From NCBI RefSeq assembly GCF_025153475.1, contig NZ_JANZXA010000006.1:1-64000 (forward strand): a stretch of DNA of 64,000 bases, in the 5' to 3' direction. Origin of the DNA: Novosphingobium mangrovisedimenti. GTDB lineage: Bacteria; Pseudomonadota; Alphaproteobacteria; Sphingomonadales; Sphingomonadaceae. This document shows, piece after piece, positions 17,735-25,651 of this stretch (its first letter is position 1; the number at the start of each line of letters is the position of its first letter). The notes beneath the pieces are model-generated. The model was not told where the DNA came from and made no database searches. It saw only the letters and a list, made by a program, of their open reading frames with translations. Position numbers and translations under genes: made by a program.

Positions 17735-18151
17735 CCGGGTCGTTCCCGGTTGGTCATCTGCACTCGCTGCCCAGCCCCTCGAAGCGAAATCAGGAACGTG
17801 ATGTGATGCTTCATTGGGTCGTGACAGCGCTGGGAGCCCCGTCGCAACCCAATCGGCTTTAAAACTGATGCCGCATTCCGAAAGCAACACTGCGACCACG
17901 CAGCGGCGATTGATCCTTCACGATGGAAGTGTGCGCGAACGCCAGTTCGTTGAGCAGGTTGGTGTCCCGCACGTAAAACTCGACGCCTTTGCCGGTGACG
18001 ATGCTCTGGATGCCAGATGGTTCGAGCTGGAGGACATGGATGATGCCAAGCTTGCGTTAAGCCTGAACGCGCCGAGGTCGCCCGGCAGGCGGCTGACATC
18101 GTGCGGGACGGGGCATGACCCCTGTTCCTGTCGGACCAAGGTCGTCCCGGA
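17735..18151. other. Interval after zur containing a receptor remnant
   Basis: The first 124 bases hold no gene that I can support. From 17859 the minus strand carries the TonB-receptor fragment listed separately. The last 95 bases, up to the 2OG oxygenase stop, appear empty. Confidence 0.55.
17859..18055 (-). pseudogene. C-terminal remnant of a TonB-dependent receptor
   Basis: The minus-strand frame ending at 17859 translates to the typical final strands of an outer-membrane receptor: EFYVRDTNLLNELAFAHTS, then VKDQSPLRGRSVAFGMRHQF and stop, with the terminal Phe that such barrels need. An in-frame stop lies about 65 codons upstream and no plug or N-terminus exists, so it is a dead fragment. 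Its place directly behind zur suggests that a zinc- or zincophore-uptake receptor once belonged to this locus. Confidence 0.72.
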
Positions 18152-18874
18152 TCATCTGGCATCGTGGAAAATGATCCCGAGGCTATGGCGCATGCCTGAT
18201 CGTATGCGACTGACGCCATGGCGAAGATTGACGCGATATGTTCCCTTTGTGCCCTTTATAGGTCGATTGTGGACCGCAAATGCGATCGCGTCGCCCTGGT
18301 GCATGGGTACGACTTCGGCCCGGCTCTGCATCCGCGGGCGTTGCTCGGTCAGAACGAACTCGCCGCCCGTAAAGTCTCGTCCCGGCATGGACAGCAGGAA
18401 AGCGACCTGGATCGGAAAGACCAGATCGCCATAAAGATCCTGATGCAGGCAATTGAAGTCGCCAGTCACATATTGCAGCAATAGCGGTGTCGGCCGGGTC
18501 TGGCCTGCCTCGTGGCACTGGCGTAGAAAATTCTGATGCACTTCAGGATAGCGCAACCGAATGCCCATCCGCTCATTCCAATAGTTCGCAATCCCGGCGA
18601 GGCGGGGATAAAGCGCCGTTCGAAGAGCGTTGATCGGATCGGGTAGCGGATATTTGAAGTAGCGGTATTCCCCCTTGCCGAACCCATGCCGCGCCATGTG
18701 GACGCGGCTGCGGAAGTGCGCTTCCTGTGAATAGGCCGCTGCGATGTTCCCGCATTCTTCCGCTGTCAGAATACCGGGCAGCGTGGCGTAACCATAGCCG
18801 TTCATCTCTTCTGCGAAAGCATTCCAGTCGCATTTCGAAAGTCGCTCTTCCATGCTGTCTCCGGTGATTTTCAT
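18152..18874 (-). CDS. 2-oxoglutarate/Fe(II)-dependent oxygenase
   Basis: 240 residues (a start at Met8, 18853, is also possible). The double-stranded beta-helix iron site is visible: HQDLYGDL near residue 139 gives H-x-D, and LRHGVSRIRSGMRHSLGIIF near 217-236 gives the distal His and the 2OG-binding Arg. The best match from memory is the group of 2OG-Fe(II) oxygenases often found with Ada/AlkB repair genes, but none is adjacent. The substrate is unknown. It is transcribed divergently from a DMT transporter, with a perfect 19-bp inverted repeat between the two starts. Confidence 0.75.
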   Translation of the reverse strand: MKITGDSMEERLSKCDWNAFAEEMNGYGYATLPGILTAEECGNIAAAYSQEAHFRSRVHMARHGFGKGEYRYFKYPLPDPINALRTALYPRLAGIANYWNERMGIRLRYPEVHQNFLRQCHEAGQTRPTPLLLQYVTGDFNCLHQDLYGDLVFPIQVAFLLSMPGRDFTGGEFVLTEQRPRMQSRAEVVPMHQGDAIAFAVHNRPIKGTKGTYRVNLRHGVSRIRSGMRHSLGIIFHDAR

Positions 18875-18926
18875 GCTTGGGCAGAGGTCTTGAGATTGCC
18901 CTAGGTGAGGGAAGTGCCGGCCTCAC

Positions 18927-18978
18927 TCCGTTCCTTGCTTTCAAAACCGGTCTTCGGGATTTGAAAGCAAGGAACGGA
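18927..18978. repeat. Perfect 19-bp inverted repeat (hairpin) in divergent intergenic region
   Basis: Left arm 18927-18945 (TCCGTTCCTTGCTTTCAAA) is exactly complementary to right arm 18960-18978, with a 14-base loop whose CCG/CGG could extend the stem. It lies between two divergent gene starts (18874 and 19051), a place where an intrinsic terminator has no obvious job. It may be an operator, a leader hairpin of either transcript, or a small repeat element. Confidence 0.85.
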
Positions 18979-19050
18979 TCGCGCAGCTCAAACCGGACAT
19001 GACACCTGCGTCCTGCAGAACAGCCCAATGGCTGAAACGGAGGATTTAAC

Positions 19051-19998
19051 GTGTCGCCACCCGCCGCAACGAACCGCCCAATGACTCCCGTGGAATGGAG
19101 CATGTTGTCCGCCCTTGCGATTGTGTGGGGTGGATCGTTCTTCTTCAACGGTGTCGCGGTTCGACAACTGCCGGTGTTTACCGTTGTCGCATGCCGCGTC
19201 GGGCTCGCGGCCATCATTCTGCTTGCCGTTCTGCGGCTGCGGGGCGAGCGGATGCCTCGTGACAGACATGTCTGGTCGGCCTTCTTTGGCATGGGGCTCT
19301 TGAACAATGCGATCCCGTTTTCGCTCATCGTCTGGGGGCAGCAGTACATCGCCTCCGGCGTCGCTTCGATCCTGAATGCCTCGACACCGTTGTTCACAGT
19401 GGTCCTCGCCCATCTCCTTACCGGTGATGAGCGCATGACGGAGGGCAAACTTTCCGGCGTACTGATCGGCTTTATCGGCGTTGCCGTGATGATCGGCGCG
19501 GATGCGTTTCGCGATCTCGGTATGGGCGTTACGGCGCAGTTCATGTGCCTGGCCGGGGCTGTGTCCTACGCCTTTGCCGGCATCTACGGGCGCCGATTTC
19601 GTGCGATGGGCGTCAGTCCGATGAGCGCGGCAACCGGGCAGGTCGTTACGTCGAGCCTGATCCTTTTGCCGTTCGTCATAGTACTGGATCGTCCCTGGAT
19701 GCTACAGGCTCCCGGTCTCACTGCGATCGGTGCGCTGATTGGCCTGGCCGCGATCTCTACGGCTCTGGCCTACGCGCTCTATTTCCGCATTCTCGCAACG
19801 GCAGGGGCAACGAACCTGCTGTTGGTGACCTTCCTCATTCCGGTGAGTGCGATCCTTCTTGGTACCTTGTTCCTGGGCGAAGTCCTTCTACCCCGGCATT
19901 TCGCGGGCATGGGGCTGATAGGTGCCGGTCTGGCGGCGATCGACGGGCGCCTCTGGACGGCAGTCGCATCTCTTTGGGGGGGCGATGGCAATTCCTGA
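19051..19998 (+). CDS. DMT-superfamily (EamA) transporter
   Basis: 315 residues starting with GTG 19051. About ten hydrophobic helices are arranged as two EamA repeats; the first opens with AIVWGGSFFF and contains LLNNAIPFSLIVWGQQYI, the second ends with LIPVSAILLGTLFLGEVL, all typical of RhtA/YdcZ-like drug/metabolite exporters of the inner membrane. The substrate cannot be told. It is divergent from the 2OG oxygenase and could export or import a compound handled by it. Confidence 0.85.
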   Translation: MSPPAATNRPMTPVEWSMLSALAIVWGGSFFFNGVAVRQLPVFTVVACRVGLAAIILLAVLRLRGERMPRDRHVWSAFFGMGLLNNAIPFSLIVWGQQYIASGVASILNASTPLFTVVLAHLLTGDERMTEGKLSGVLIGFIGVAVMIGADAFRDLGMGVTAQFMCLAGAVSYAFAGIYGRRFRAMGVSPMSAATGQVVTSSLILLPFVIVLDRPWMLQAPGLTAIGALIGLAAISTALAYALYFRILATAGATNLLLVTFLIPVSAILLGTLFLGEVLLPRHFAGMGLIGAGLAAIDGRLWTAVASLWGGDGNS

Positions 19999-20113
19999 TG
20001 CGGATCTGGCTGAATTAGGGTTCATCCTTTTTCCGAACTTGGGAGTGCATGAAGTGATTCCTGCATTTCCTTTGCGCCTTTTCGTCGCATGTCGATGCAA
20101 GGAACAGGAAAGC

Positions 20114-20143
20114 TTGAAAAGTTCCAAAGAACTGACGTACAAT
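20114..20143 (+). promoter_or_regulatory. Candidate sigma-70 promoter for the polysaccharide locus start
   Basis: TTGAAA (20114-20119) and TACAAT (20138-20143) are separated by 18 bases. The expected transcription start falls close to the ATG at 20152, which would make a leaderless or nearly leaderless message. No competing promoter or clear ribosome site is seen. Confidence 0.4.
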
Positions 20144-20151
20144 TCCGGTTC

Positions 20152-20367
20152 ATGGATCTAAACAGATACATTTGCGGTTTCGGGGTCCATCGCTCCGATG
20201 GGCAGGTCGTCACGAACGGCGATATGGCGTTTGGTCGCTGCCGGCGTTGTGAGGAAGAGATCGTCCGCAGAAAATACGACCTCTGGCACACGGTTCCGCA
20301 AGGCGCGCGCATCGTATGGCGCACGGCCGACGGCGATGAGATGACTTGGCCAAATCAACAACTGTGA
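20152..20367 (+). CDS. Small hypothetical protein with Cys pair
   Basis: 71 residues from ATG 20152; an in-frame start at 20089 would add 21 residues but lies upstream of a candidate promoter. The protein contains FGRCRRCEEEIVRRKYDLW, a C-x2-C pair with basic surroundings, but only one such pair, so a full zinc ribbon is not formed by a monomer. I do not recognise the family. Its stop overlaps the likely GTG start of the glycosyltransferase, implying coupling; a small regulatory or adaptor role in polysaccharide synthesis is possible. Confidence 0.5.
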   Translation: MDLNRYICGFGVHRSDGQVVTNGDMAFGRCRRCEEEIVRRKYDLWHTVPQGARIVWRTADGDEMTWPNQQL

Positions 20368-21482
20368 CATCGGCGGCAGGAACGCGCGACAGCCTGGAAG
20401 GCCTGCGAATAGCAATCGTGCATCCGTTCCTCATTTCGCAAGGCGGCGGCGAAAAAGTCATCGATGCTCTTGCCCGCATGTTCCCGGATGCGGAATTTTT
20501 TGCGCTTCTTCTCGATCGCTCCAGCCTTTCCGGCCAGATGCAGGGACGAACCATCCACACGACCGCGCTCAGCCGTTTTCCCAGGCTCAAGCGCTTCTAT
20601 CAGCATCTGTCCCCGCTATACGATCTGGCCGTCAGGCAGTTCGACCTGCGGGGTTTCGATGTCGTTATCAGTTCCGGAGGGCCGGGGGCGAAGACGATCA
20701 GGGTCGATCCCGGCTGCCTGCACATCCACTACTGCCACTCGCCCGTTCGCTATCTCTGGGACCAGTACGAGGTCTGGCTGAAGCGTCTGCCTGTGGCCAT
20801 GAGGCCGTTGTTCGCGCTTTCCGCCAGACGCCAGCGTGCGCGCGATTTCGCGGCGGCGCAGCGTGTGGATACGTTCATCGCCAATTCCAACTACATTGGC
20901 GCCCGTATCCGCAGGTATTACCAGCGCGACAGCATTACGATCTATCCGCCAGTGGTCGTCGACCGGCCGCTATCTCCGGCCGAGCGTGGCGACTACTATC
21001 TCACGGTGGGGCGGCTGGTTCCGGGCAAGCGAACCGATCTTCTGGTCGAGGCATGCAATCGGCTTGGGCGCAGGCTGCTGGTGGCGGGGCAGGGGCCGGA
21101 ATACGAGGCACTCAAGGCGGCCGCCGGCCCGACGGTCGAGGTGCTGGGGCGGGTCGACGATGCAGTGCTTGACGATCTCTATCTGAATGCCCGTGCATTC
21201 CTGTTCGCCGCGGATGAGGATTTCGGCATCGCCACGGTAGAGGCGCAATCGTACGGTCTGCCCGCTATCGCCTATGGGCACGGAGGATCGTTGGAGATCC
21301 TGGAAAACGGTACCGACTCGGTGCTTTTTGCCGAGCAGACTGTTGATGCAGTTGCGGCTGCCATACGTGATTTCGAGGCCCGAGAGGCCGAATTCCGGGC
21401 AGACGGGATTCGGCGGCGTGCACAGCGTTTCAGTGAAGAAGTTTTCATTAAGGGTATTCGGGATGTCGTTTTGAAAAGATGA
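20364..21482 (+). CDS. GT4-family glycosyltransferase
   Basis: 372 residues from GTG 20364, which overlaps the previous stop (GTGA); TTG 20346 in frame is an alternative. N-terminal GT-B domain has VHPFLISQGGGEKVI with the glycine-rich loop, and the C-terminal domain has YLTVGRLVPGKRTDLLVEA and DEDFGIATVEAQSYGLPAIA, the E-x7-E motif of retaining GT4 enzymes. CHSPVRYLWDQYEVW in the acceptor region is typical of mannosyl- or rhamnosyltransferases of capsule and LPS loci. It would add a sugar from a nucleotide sugar on the cytoplasmic face. Confidence 0.85.
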   Translation: MTSAAGTRDSLEGLRIAIVHPFLISQGGGEKVIDALARMFPDAEFFALLLDRSSLSGQMQGRTIHTTALSRFPRLKRFYQHLSPLYDLAVRQFDLRGFDVVISSGGPGAKTIRVDPGCLHIHYCHSPVRYLWDQYEVWLKRLPVAMRPLFALSARRQRARDFAAAQRVDTFIANSNYIGARIRRYYQRDSITIYPPVVVDRPLSPAERGDYYLTVGRLVPGKRTDLLVEACNRLGRRLLVAGQGPEYEALKAAAGPTVEVLGRVDDAVLDDLYLNARAFLFAADEDFGIATVEAQSYGLPAIAYGHGGSLEILENGTDSVLFAEQTVDAVAAAIRDFEAREAEFRADGIRRRAQRFSEEVFIKGIRDVVLKR

Positions 21483-21847
21483 TCCTGCTCTCACGCTGAA
21501 TAATTCTGACATGTTCTTATTTTCGAGGCTGGTGCGGTTCTGTGCACTTGCAGCATAGATTCTGTGTGAGTCTTCTGGCCTAATTGCGCATTCTATTTTT
21601 AAATTATTTCCATATTTGTGGATTTAACTTTGATGGAATTGTGCCAATCTTCCCTCATTTCATGTGTAAAGTTTTTTTGTCAAAATTTAATAAAATTATT
21701 ATTTTGATATATTTTGTATCAAGTGCGAATGTAAGCGTGTGAATGGAAAGGATTATTAAGGAAATTTGCGAAAAGGTTAAGAATCGGTGTGAAAAATTAG
21801 TTAACATCAGTTAAATTGAGGAAGACGTTCTTCAAAAGGTTGGACTG
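21483..21847. promoter_or_regulatory. Long AT-rich intergenic region
   Basis: 365 bases without a gene, strikingly AT-rich between 21590 and 21830 while both neighbours are G+C-rich. It contains an inverted repeat TTGATA (21704-21709) / TATCAA (21717-21722) and three GTTAA motifs between 21776 and 21815. This probably holds the promoter and operators of the downstream glycosyltransferase gene and may be a target of an AT-binding silencer. No small ORF is convincing. Confidence 0.55.
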
Positions 21848-22681
21848 ATGATGAACACTTCCGATCTCTCCGGTGATGCGTCGCAGCAATCGCGCGACGT
21901 GCTTTTCGGGATGCAAATCAGCCCCTTCAATCATGTAGAAGTCGCGAGATTTATTGCGCACAGGTCCGCGACAAAGCGGACCGGTTCGCGGATATTCGTG
22001 ACGCCAAATATCCAGCACATTGCTGTCATGCGTGGTGATGCCGAATTCAAGGCTGCCATGCGATCGGCGGATCTCATTACTTGCGATGGTTTTCCGGTTG
22101 CCGGATATGCGCGCTGGCGCGGATGCAAGCTGCCCGGGCGGGTTACCGGGCGAGAAGTGGTCGATGATCTTCTGACCAGTACGCTCCTCGGGCCCGAGCA
22201 TCGGCTGTTCTTTCTTGTCGACAGCGTGGAAACCGCGATGGCCGTCTCGGAATGGGCGGCGCGGCACTGCCCGCAGATCGATTGCCATGCGGAAGTCGCG
22301 CCCATGGGCTTCGGCTCGGATGCCGACTATTGCGGGGACCTTGCAACCCGCATCCGCGAATTCGGCGCGACGATCCTGTTCCTCTGCGTCGGAGCGCCTC
22401 GCAGCGAGCTTTTTGCCGCGCGCTACCGCGAACACATGCCCGATTGCTGGATCCTGTGCGTGGGGCAGTCGGTGAAATTGTCGCTCGGGCTCGACCAGAA
22501 GCCGCCGGCCGTCGTCGAGAAGTTGCATGTGGAGTGGCTCTGGCGTCTGGGGCGTGAGCCCCGGCGTCTGTTCCGGCGCTACGTGACCGGCGTCATAGGC
22601 TTCGCCATGGCGGTGATCGACGACATCGGGTCAGGGGAACATTCCCGGCCGGCATCGCAGGACATGCGCATCTATAATTGA
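21848..22681 (+). CDS. WecG/TagA/CpsF-family glycosyltransferase (GT26)
   Basis: 277 residues; ATG 21848 or 21851, AAGG about 8 bases upstream. The GT26 signature is clear: FVTPNIQHIAVMRGDAEFK, then SADLITCDGFPVAG with the catalytic Asp, GREVVDDLL, and LFLCVGAPRSELFAARY. A C-terminal basic segment (LWRLGREPRRLFRRYV) should attach it to the membrane. GT26 enzymes transfer N-acetylmannosamine(-uronate) or glucuronate to a lipid-linked sugar as the second step of polysaccharide repeat synthesis; in sphingan loci the GelK/SpsK enzyme is of this kind. No priming phosphoglycosyltransferase is in the window. Confidence 0.83.
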   Translation: MMNTSDLSGDASQQSRDVLFGMQISPFNHVEVARFIAHRSATKRTGSRIFVTPNIQHIAVMRGDAEFKAAMRSADLITCDGFPVAGYARWRGCKLPGRVTGREVVDDLLTSTLLGPEHRLFFLVDSVETAMAVSEWAARHCPQIDCHAEVAPMGFGSDADYCGDLATRIREFGATILFLCVGAPRSELFAARYREHMPDCWILCVGQSVKLSLGLDQKPPAVVEKLHVEWLWRLGREPRRLFRRYVTGVIGFAMAVIDDIGSGEHSRPASQDMRIYN

Positions 22682-22779
22682 AATCCGTCGTCCGGGCAGT
22701 GTGCTGTGCGGCAGGCAGGTGCTCTGCGCTCTATTGCGCGAGCCTGTCCGTCGTGAAGAGGGCGGAGCCCCCCGAACGG

Positions 22780-24783
22780 TCATTTCAGGGTGCGGACGAA
22801 ACGCGGCCAATGAAAACGCCGCCCGGTCAGGACCAGACCTCCGACATGACCGTCCAGTACCTCGAGGGCCTTGGTAACGGTCTGCGCTTCGGCAGTACGC
22901 GTTCTCTCGGTTTGCATGATGAGCAGGACATTGTCCGCGGCTGCGGCAATGCGCAGTCGCGCATCCGACGCTTCCTTGTCGGCACTGTCCCCGGCGACCG
23001 GCGGAATGACCAGCAGCACGCATGAATGGCGGGAGCGCAAGGTTTCGATCAGGGCGCTGCCGGTTCCGTCGATGGACCAGGCCGCGGTGCCGACCTTGAT
23101 TCGTGCGAACTTGCGCCCGTCCAGGAACTTGGCGAGCCGTCCGAACGGCAGGCCGTAGGCGGCCTCCTCGAACGTGACGACGGCGAGCGAGCCATCGGTC
23201 TTTTCCAGTCCCCGGATGACGGGCCGCAAAGCCTGCGCGTAGTCCCGGGCCCCCGTTCCTGCGAGCGCGATTACATGGCCGGAACCGGGCGGGGCATGCA
23301 GTCCTGCCAGGTATTGCCGGAGCCGGTTGTGGGCAGGGTCGGCTGCCGTGGCCGGTTGGCGCAGGTCCATGATCACTGGTGCACCGGCTGCCGCTGTTGC
23401 CTCCGCATCGTCGAGGATCGCCGTGCGCCCGGTCGCGACAACGAACAGGCCGGCCACCGCGAGGATCAGTCCGGCCAGAATGCTTCCCGCGATCAGCAGC
23501 ATCGGCGAGTTGCTGCGCTTGTCGGGTCGCGTCGGTTGCTGGATGACGCGGATATTGGTGCTGCCGGTGAGCGCTTCGGCTTCCATGGCGCGCGCCTGTT
23601 CGACCTTGGTGGCGAGCATGCGGTAGCGCTGGACGGCGACGTCGCGCTGGATGCGCAGGTCGTTTACACGGCTGCCGATCCGGTTCAGCGCTCTCAGGCG
23701 CTCCCCGGATTGCGCGATCTCGCCCTTGAGCTTCGAGAGCTTGGCGGTCTGGCCCGACACGGCGGCTTCGTTCTCGAACACGCGGTCGCGTGCGGCGTCG
23801 TAGTATGTGTTGCGTCCCAGTCTTCGGGCTTCGCGAAGACCGGCGCTCTTCTCCTCGATGGTCTTGCGCAGCGCGGCGATCTCTGCGTCGACTTTTGCAA
23901 TCGGTGCCGCACCTTCCATGTAGCGTGAGGCCAGATCGGCCCGGCTGGCTTGCAGCTTCAGCAGTTCACCCTGAAGCTGGGCGACGGCCCGGGTCGCTTC
24001 GCTGTCGTCGCGGAACAGTTCGACCCGGTCAGGCACGCGGCTGGCGGTATTGCGCAGGTTGGCAAGCGCGCTGCGCGCCTGGGAAAGATCGGCGGTGGTT
24101 TCGGAAAGGTTCTGTCGCAGTTCGGTGTCGATGGTCACCGCGCCCGAGATCTGCGCGTCGATATCGGCGACGTCGTGCTGTGTCTGGAATGTCTCGAGCG
24201 CGGCATTTGCCTTGTCGAGGCGGCGTTTGGCTTCGTCGCGGCGCCGTGCCAGCAGGCCCACCCGGCCCGAGGTCAGAACCCTGGCGCGTGCATCGAAGTA
24301 GCTGTCGATCAGGTTCGCCAGCTTGCGCTGCGCCTGACCGGGGGCACCTGCCGTGTACGAAAGCAGAATAACGTTGGCGCCTTCGACCCGCTCGATGTGC
24401 AGGTTCTTGGCGAATTCCTTTCGGGCCTGCTCGATGACGGCCTTGTCGCCGGCGGGCACCCCGGAGCGAACAACGGCCTCGGTCTCCAGATCCTCGCTCG
24501 AGAGGATCTGCATTTCGACGTTCAGGACTTCTTCCGGCTTGAAGTCTTCGGCCCCCGCCACCTCGTTGTTGTCGTTGCGGACGGCATAGTAATCCGAGGG
24601 CAGGGCGAGCAGCCGGGCTTCGCTCTCGTATTTGGCGGGCAGCAACAAGGCAACGGCCACGCCGAAGAGCGAGATGCCAAGCAATGTCAGAAGGGCGTGG
24701 CGACCGTAGTACAGGCAGCTTTTCGCAATCGATGCGATAGCCTGTCGGGACGATACGGCCGCTCTGTCGAGCCTCAAGGTCAT
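22780..24783 (-). CDS. Wzz/GumC-like polysaccharide co-polymerase with degenerate BY-kinase domain
   Basis: 667 residues. Wzz domain with first membrane helix at about 30-50 (LLTLLGISLFGVAVALLL), a long periplasmic coiled-coil region (150-400), the proline-rich second helix after IQQPTRPDKRSN near 425 and a cytoplasmic C-terminal domain. In active bacterial tyrosine kinases that domain has a P-loop (PGEGKS) and ILIDSPP; here the places read LAGTGARDYAQAL and LLVIPPVAGDS, and no Tyr cluster ends the protein, so it should not phosphorylate. It sets chain length and connects Wzy to Wza. It is the only gene of the polysaccharide group on the minus strand and is divergent from the wza-like gene. 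Confidence 0.82.
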   Translation of the reverse strand: MTLRLDRAAVSSRQAIASIAKSCLYYGRHALLTLLGISLFGVAVALLLPAKYESEARLLALPSDYYAVRNDNNEVAGAEDFKPEEVLNVEMQILSSEDLETEAVVRSGVPAGDKAVIEQARKEFAKNLHIERVEGANVILLSYTAGAPGQAQRKLANLIDSYFDARARVLTSGRVGLLARRRDEAKRRLDKANAALETFQTQHDVADIDAQISGAVTIDTELRQNLSETTADLSQARSALANLRNTASRVPDRVELFRDDSEATRAVAQLQGELLKLQASRADLASRYMEGAAPIAKVDAEIAALRKTIEEKSAGLREARRLGRNTYYDAARDRVFENEAAVSGQTAKLSKLKGEIAQSGERLRALNRIGSRVNDLRIQRDVAVQRYRMLATKVEQARAMEAEALTGSTNIRVIQQPTRPDKRSNSPMLLIAGSILAGLILAVAGLFVVATGRTAILDDAEATAAAGAPVIMDLRQPATAADPAHNRLRQYLAGLHAPPGSGHVIALAGTGARDYAQALRPVIRGLEKTDGSLAVVTFEEAAYGLPFGRLAKFLDGRKFARIKVGTAAWSIDGTGSALIETLRSRHSCVLLVIPPVAGDSADKEASDARLRIAAAADNVLLIMQTERTRTAEAQTVTKALEVLDGHVGGLVLTGRRFHWPRFVRTLK

Positions 24784-24898
24784 ATCTGTTCCGTTAGTAG
24801 CCAGAGAGAAGTGTCCCGATTTCGTGCGCTTTGATTACTTGGCCTTTAACTATTAGATTACGTGCTATACCGGTAAGCATTCCTAGGAGAAAGCGGCA

Positions 24899-25651
24899 TT
24901 GCCTACCCGTTGCGGCCAAAAACGAGACGGTTTCATAAAGGGACAGTTTGTCGCGCTTCGCCGGGTGCTGGGCTGCCTGCTTCTGTTGTGTCTGGCGTTG
25001 TCGCACCAGTCCGTCCGGGCCGAGCCGGGGGAACCTTCGCCCTACCGCCTGAGCCCCGGTGACCGGGTCGCCATTACGCTGCCGCTCCACCCCGAACTCA
25101 ATGCGACGGGCCCTATCGGACCGGACGGGCGCTTCAGCCTGCCGATGGCGGGGCAGGTGGAACTTGGCGGCCTTACGGTGGATGAAGCGCAAGGCGCGAT
25201 TTCCGCGGCCTTGCACGAGGCCCGGCTGGTTGCGAACGCACGCCCCAGCCTGGCTGTCGAAAAATTCGGCGGCACCGTGTTCGTCGGCGGAGAAGTGCGC
25301 AATCCGGGGCAGGTCGAACTGACCGGCCCGCTCAACCCGCTCCAGGCCATTATCAGTGCCGGGGGGCTGCTCGGCACGGCCAGGAGCAAGCGGATCGCGG
25401 TGATCCGGCCCACGGTTTCCGGACCGGGCAATGTTTACACGATGAACGTGCGCAGCTTCGTCAAGACAGGCGATCCGCAGGGGAACATCGTCCTGCATGC
25501 CGGCGACATCGTGTTCGTACCGAAATCGGGGATCGCCGAAGTCAACCTGTGGCTTGACCAGCACATCAACGGCATCATTCCCGACGCGCTGCATTTCAAC
25601 GTCAATCTGGGCGACGGCAACAACCAGACCTCGGCTATCGTAACGCCGTGA
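24899..25651 (+). CDS. Wza-type polysaccharide export protein (OPX)
   Basis: 250 residues from TTG 24899 with AGGAGA at 24885-24890, 8 bases upstream. A signal peptide (VLGCLLLLCLALSHQSVRA) is followed by the Poly_export domain (YRLSPGDRVAITL, ARPSLAVE) and one SLBB domain (VFVGGEVRNPGQVELTG). There is no lipobox cysteine and no long C-terminal helix, so it is a short OPX protein that may need a separate outer-membrane partner. Its stop overlaps the GTG of the polymerase gene. Confidence 0.85.
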   Translation: MPTRCGQKRDGFIKGQFVALRRVLGCLLLLCLALSHQSVRAEPGEPSPYRLSPGDRVAITLPLHPELNATGPIGPDGRFSLPMAGQVELGGLTVDEAQGAISAALHEARLVANARPSLAVEKFGGTVFVGGEVRNPGQVELTGPLNPLQAIISAGGLLGTARSKRIAVIRPTVSGPGNVYTMNVRSFVKTGDPQGNIVLHAGDIVFVPKSGIAEVNLWLDQHINGIIPDALHFNVNLGDGNNQTSAIVTP

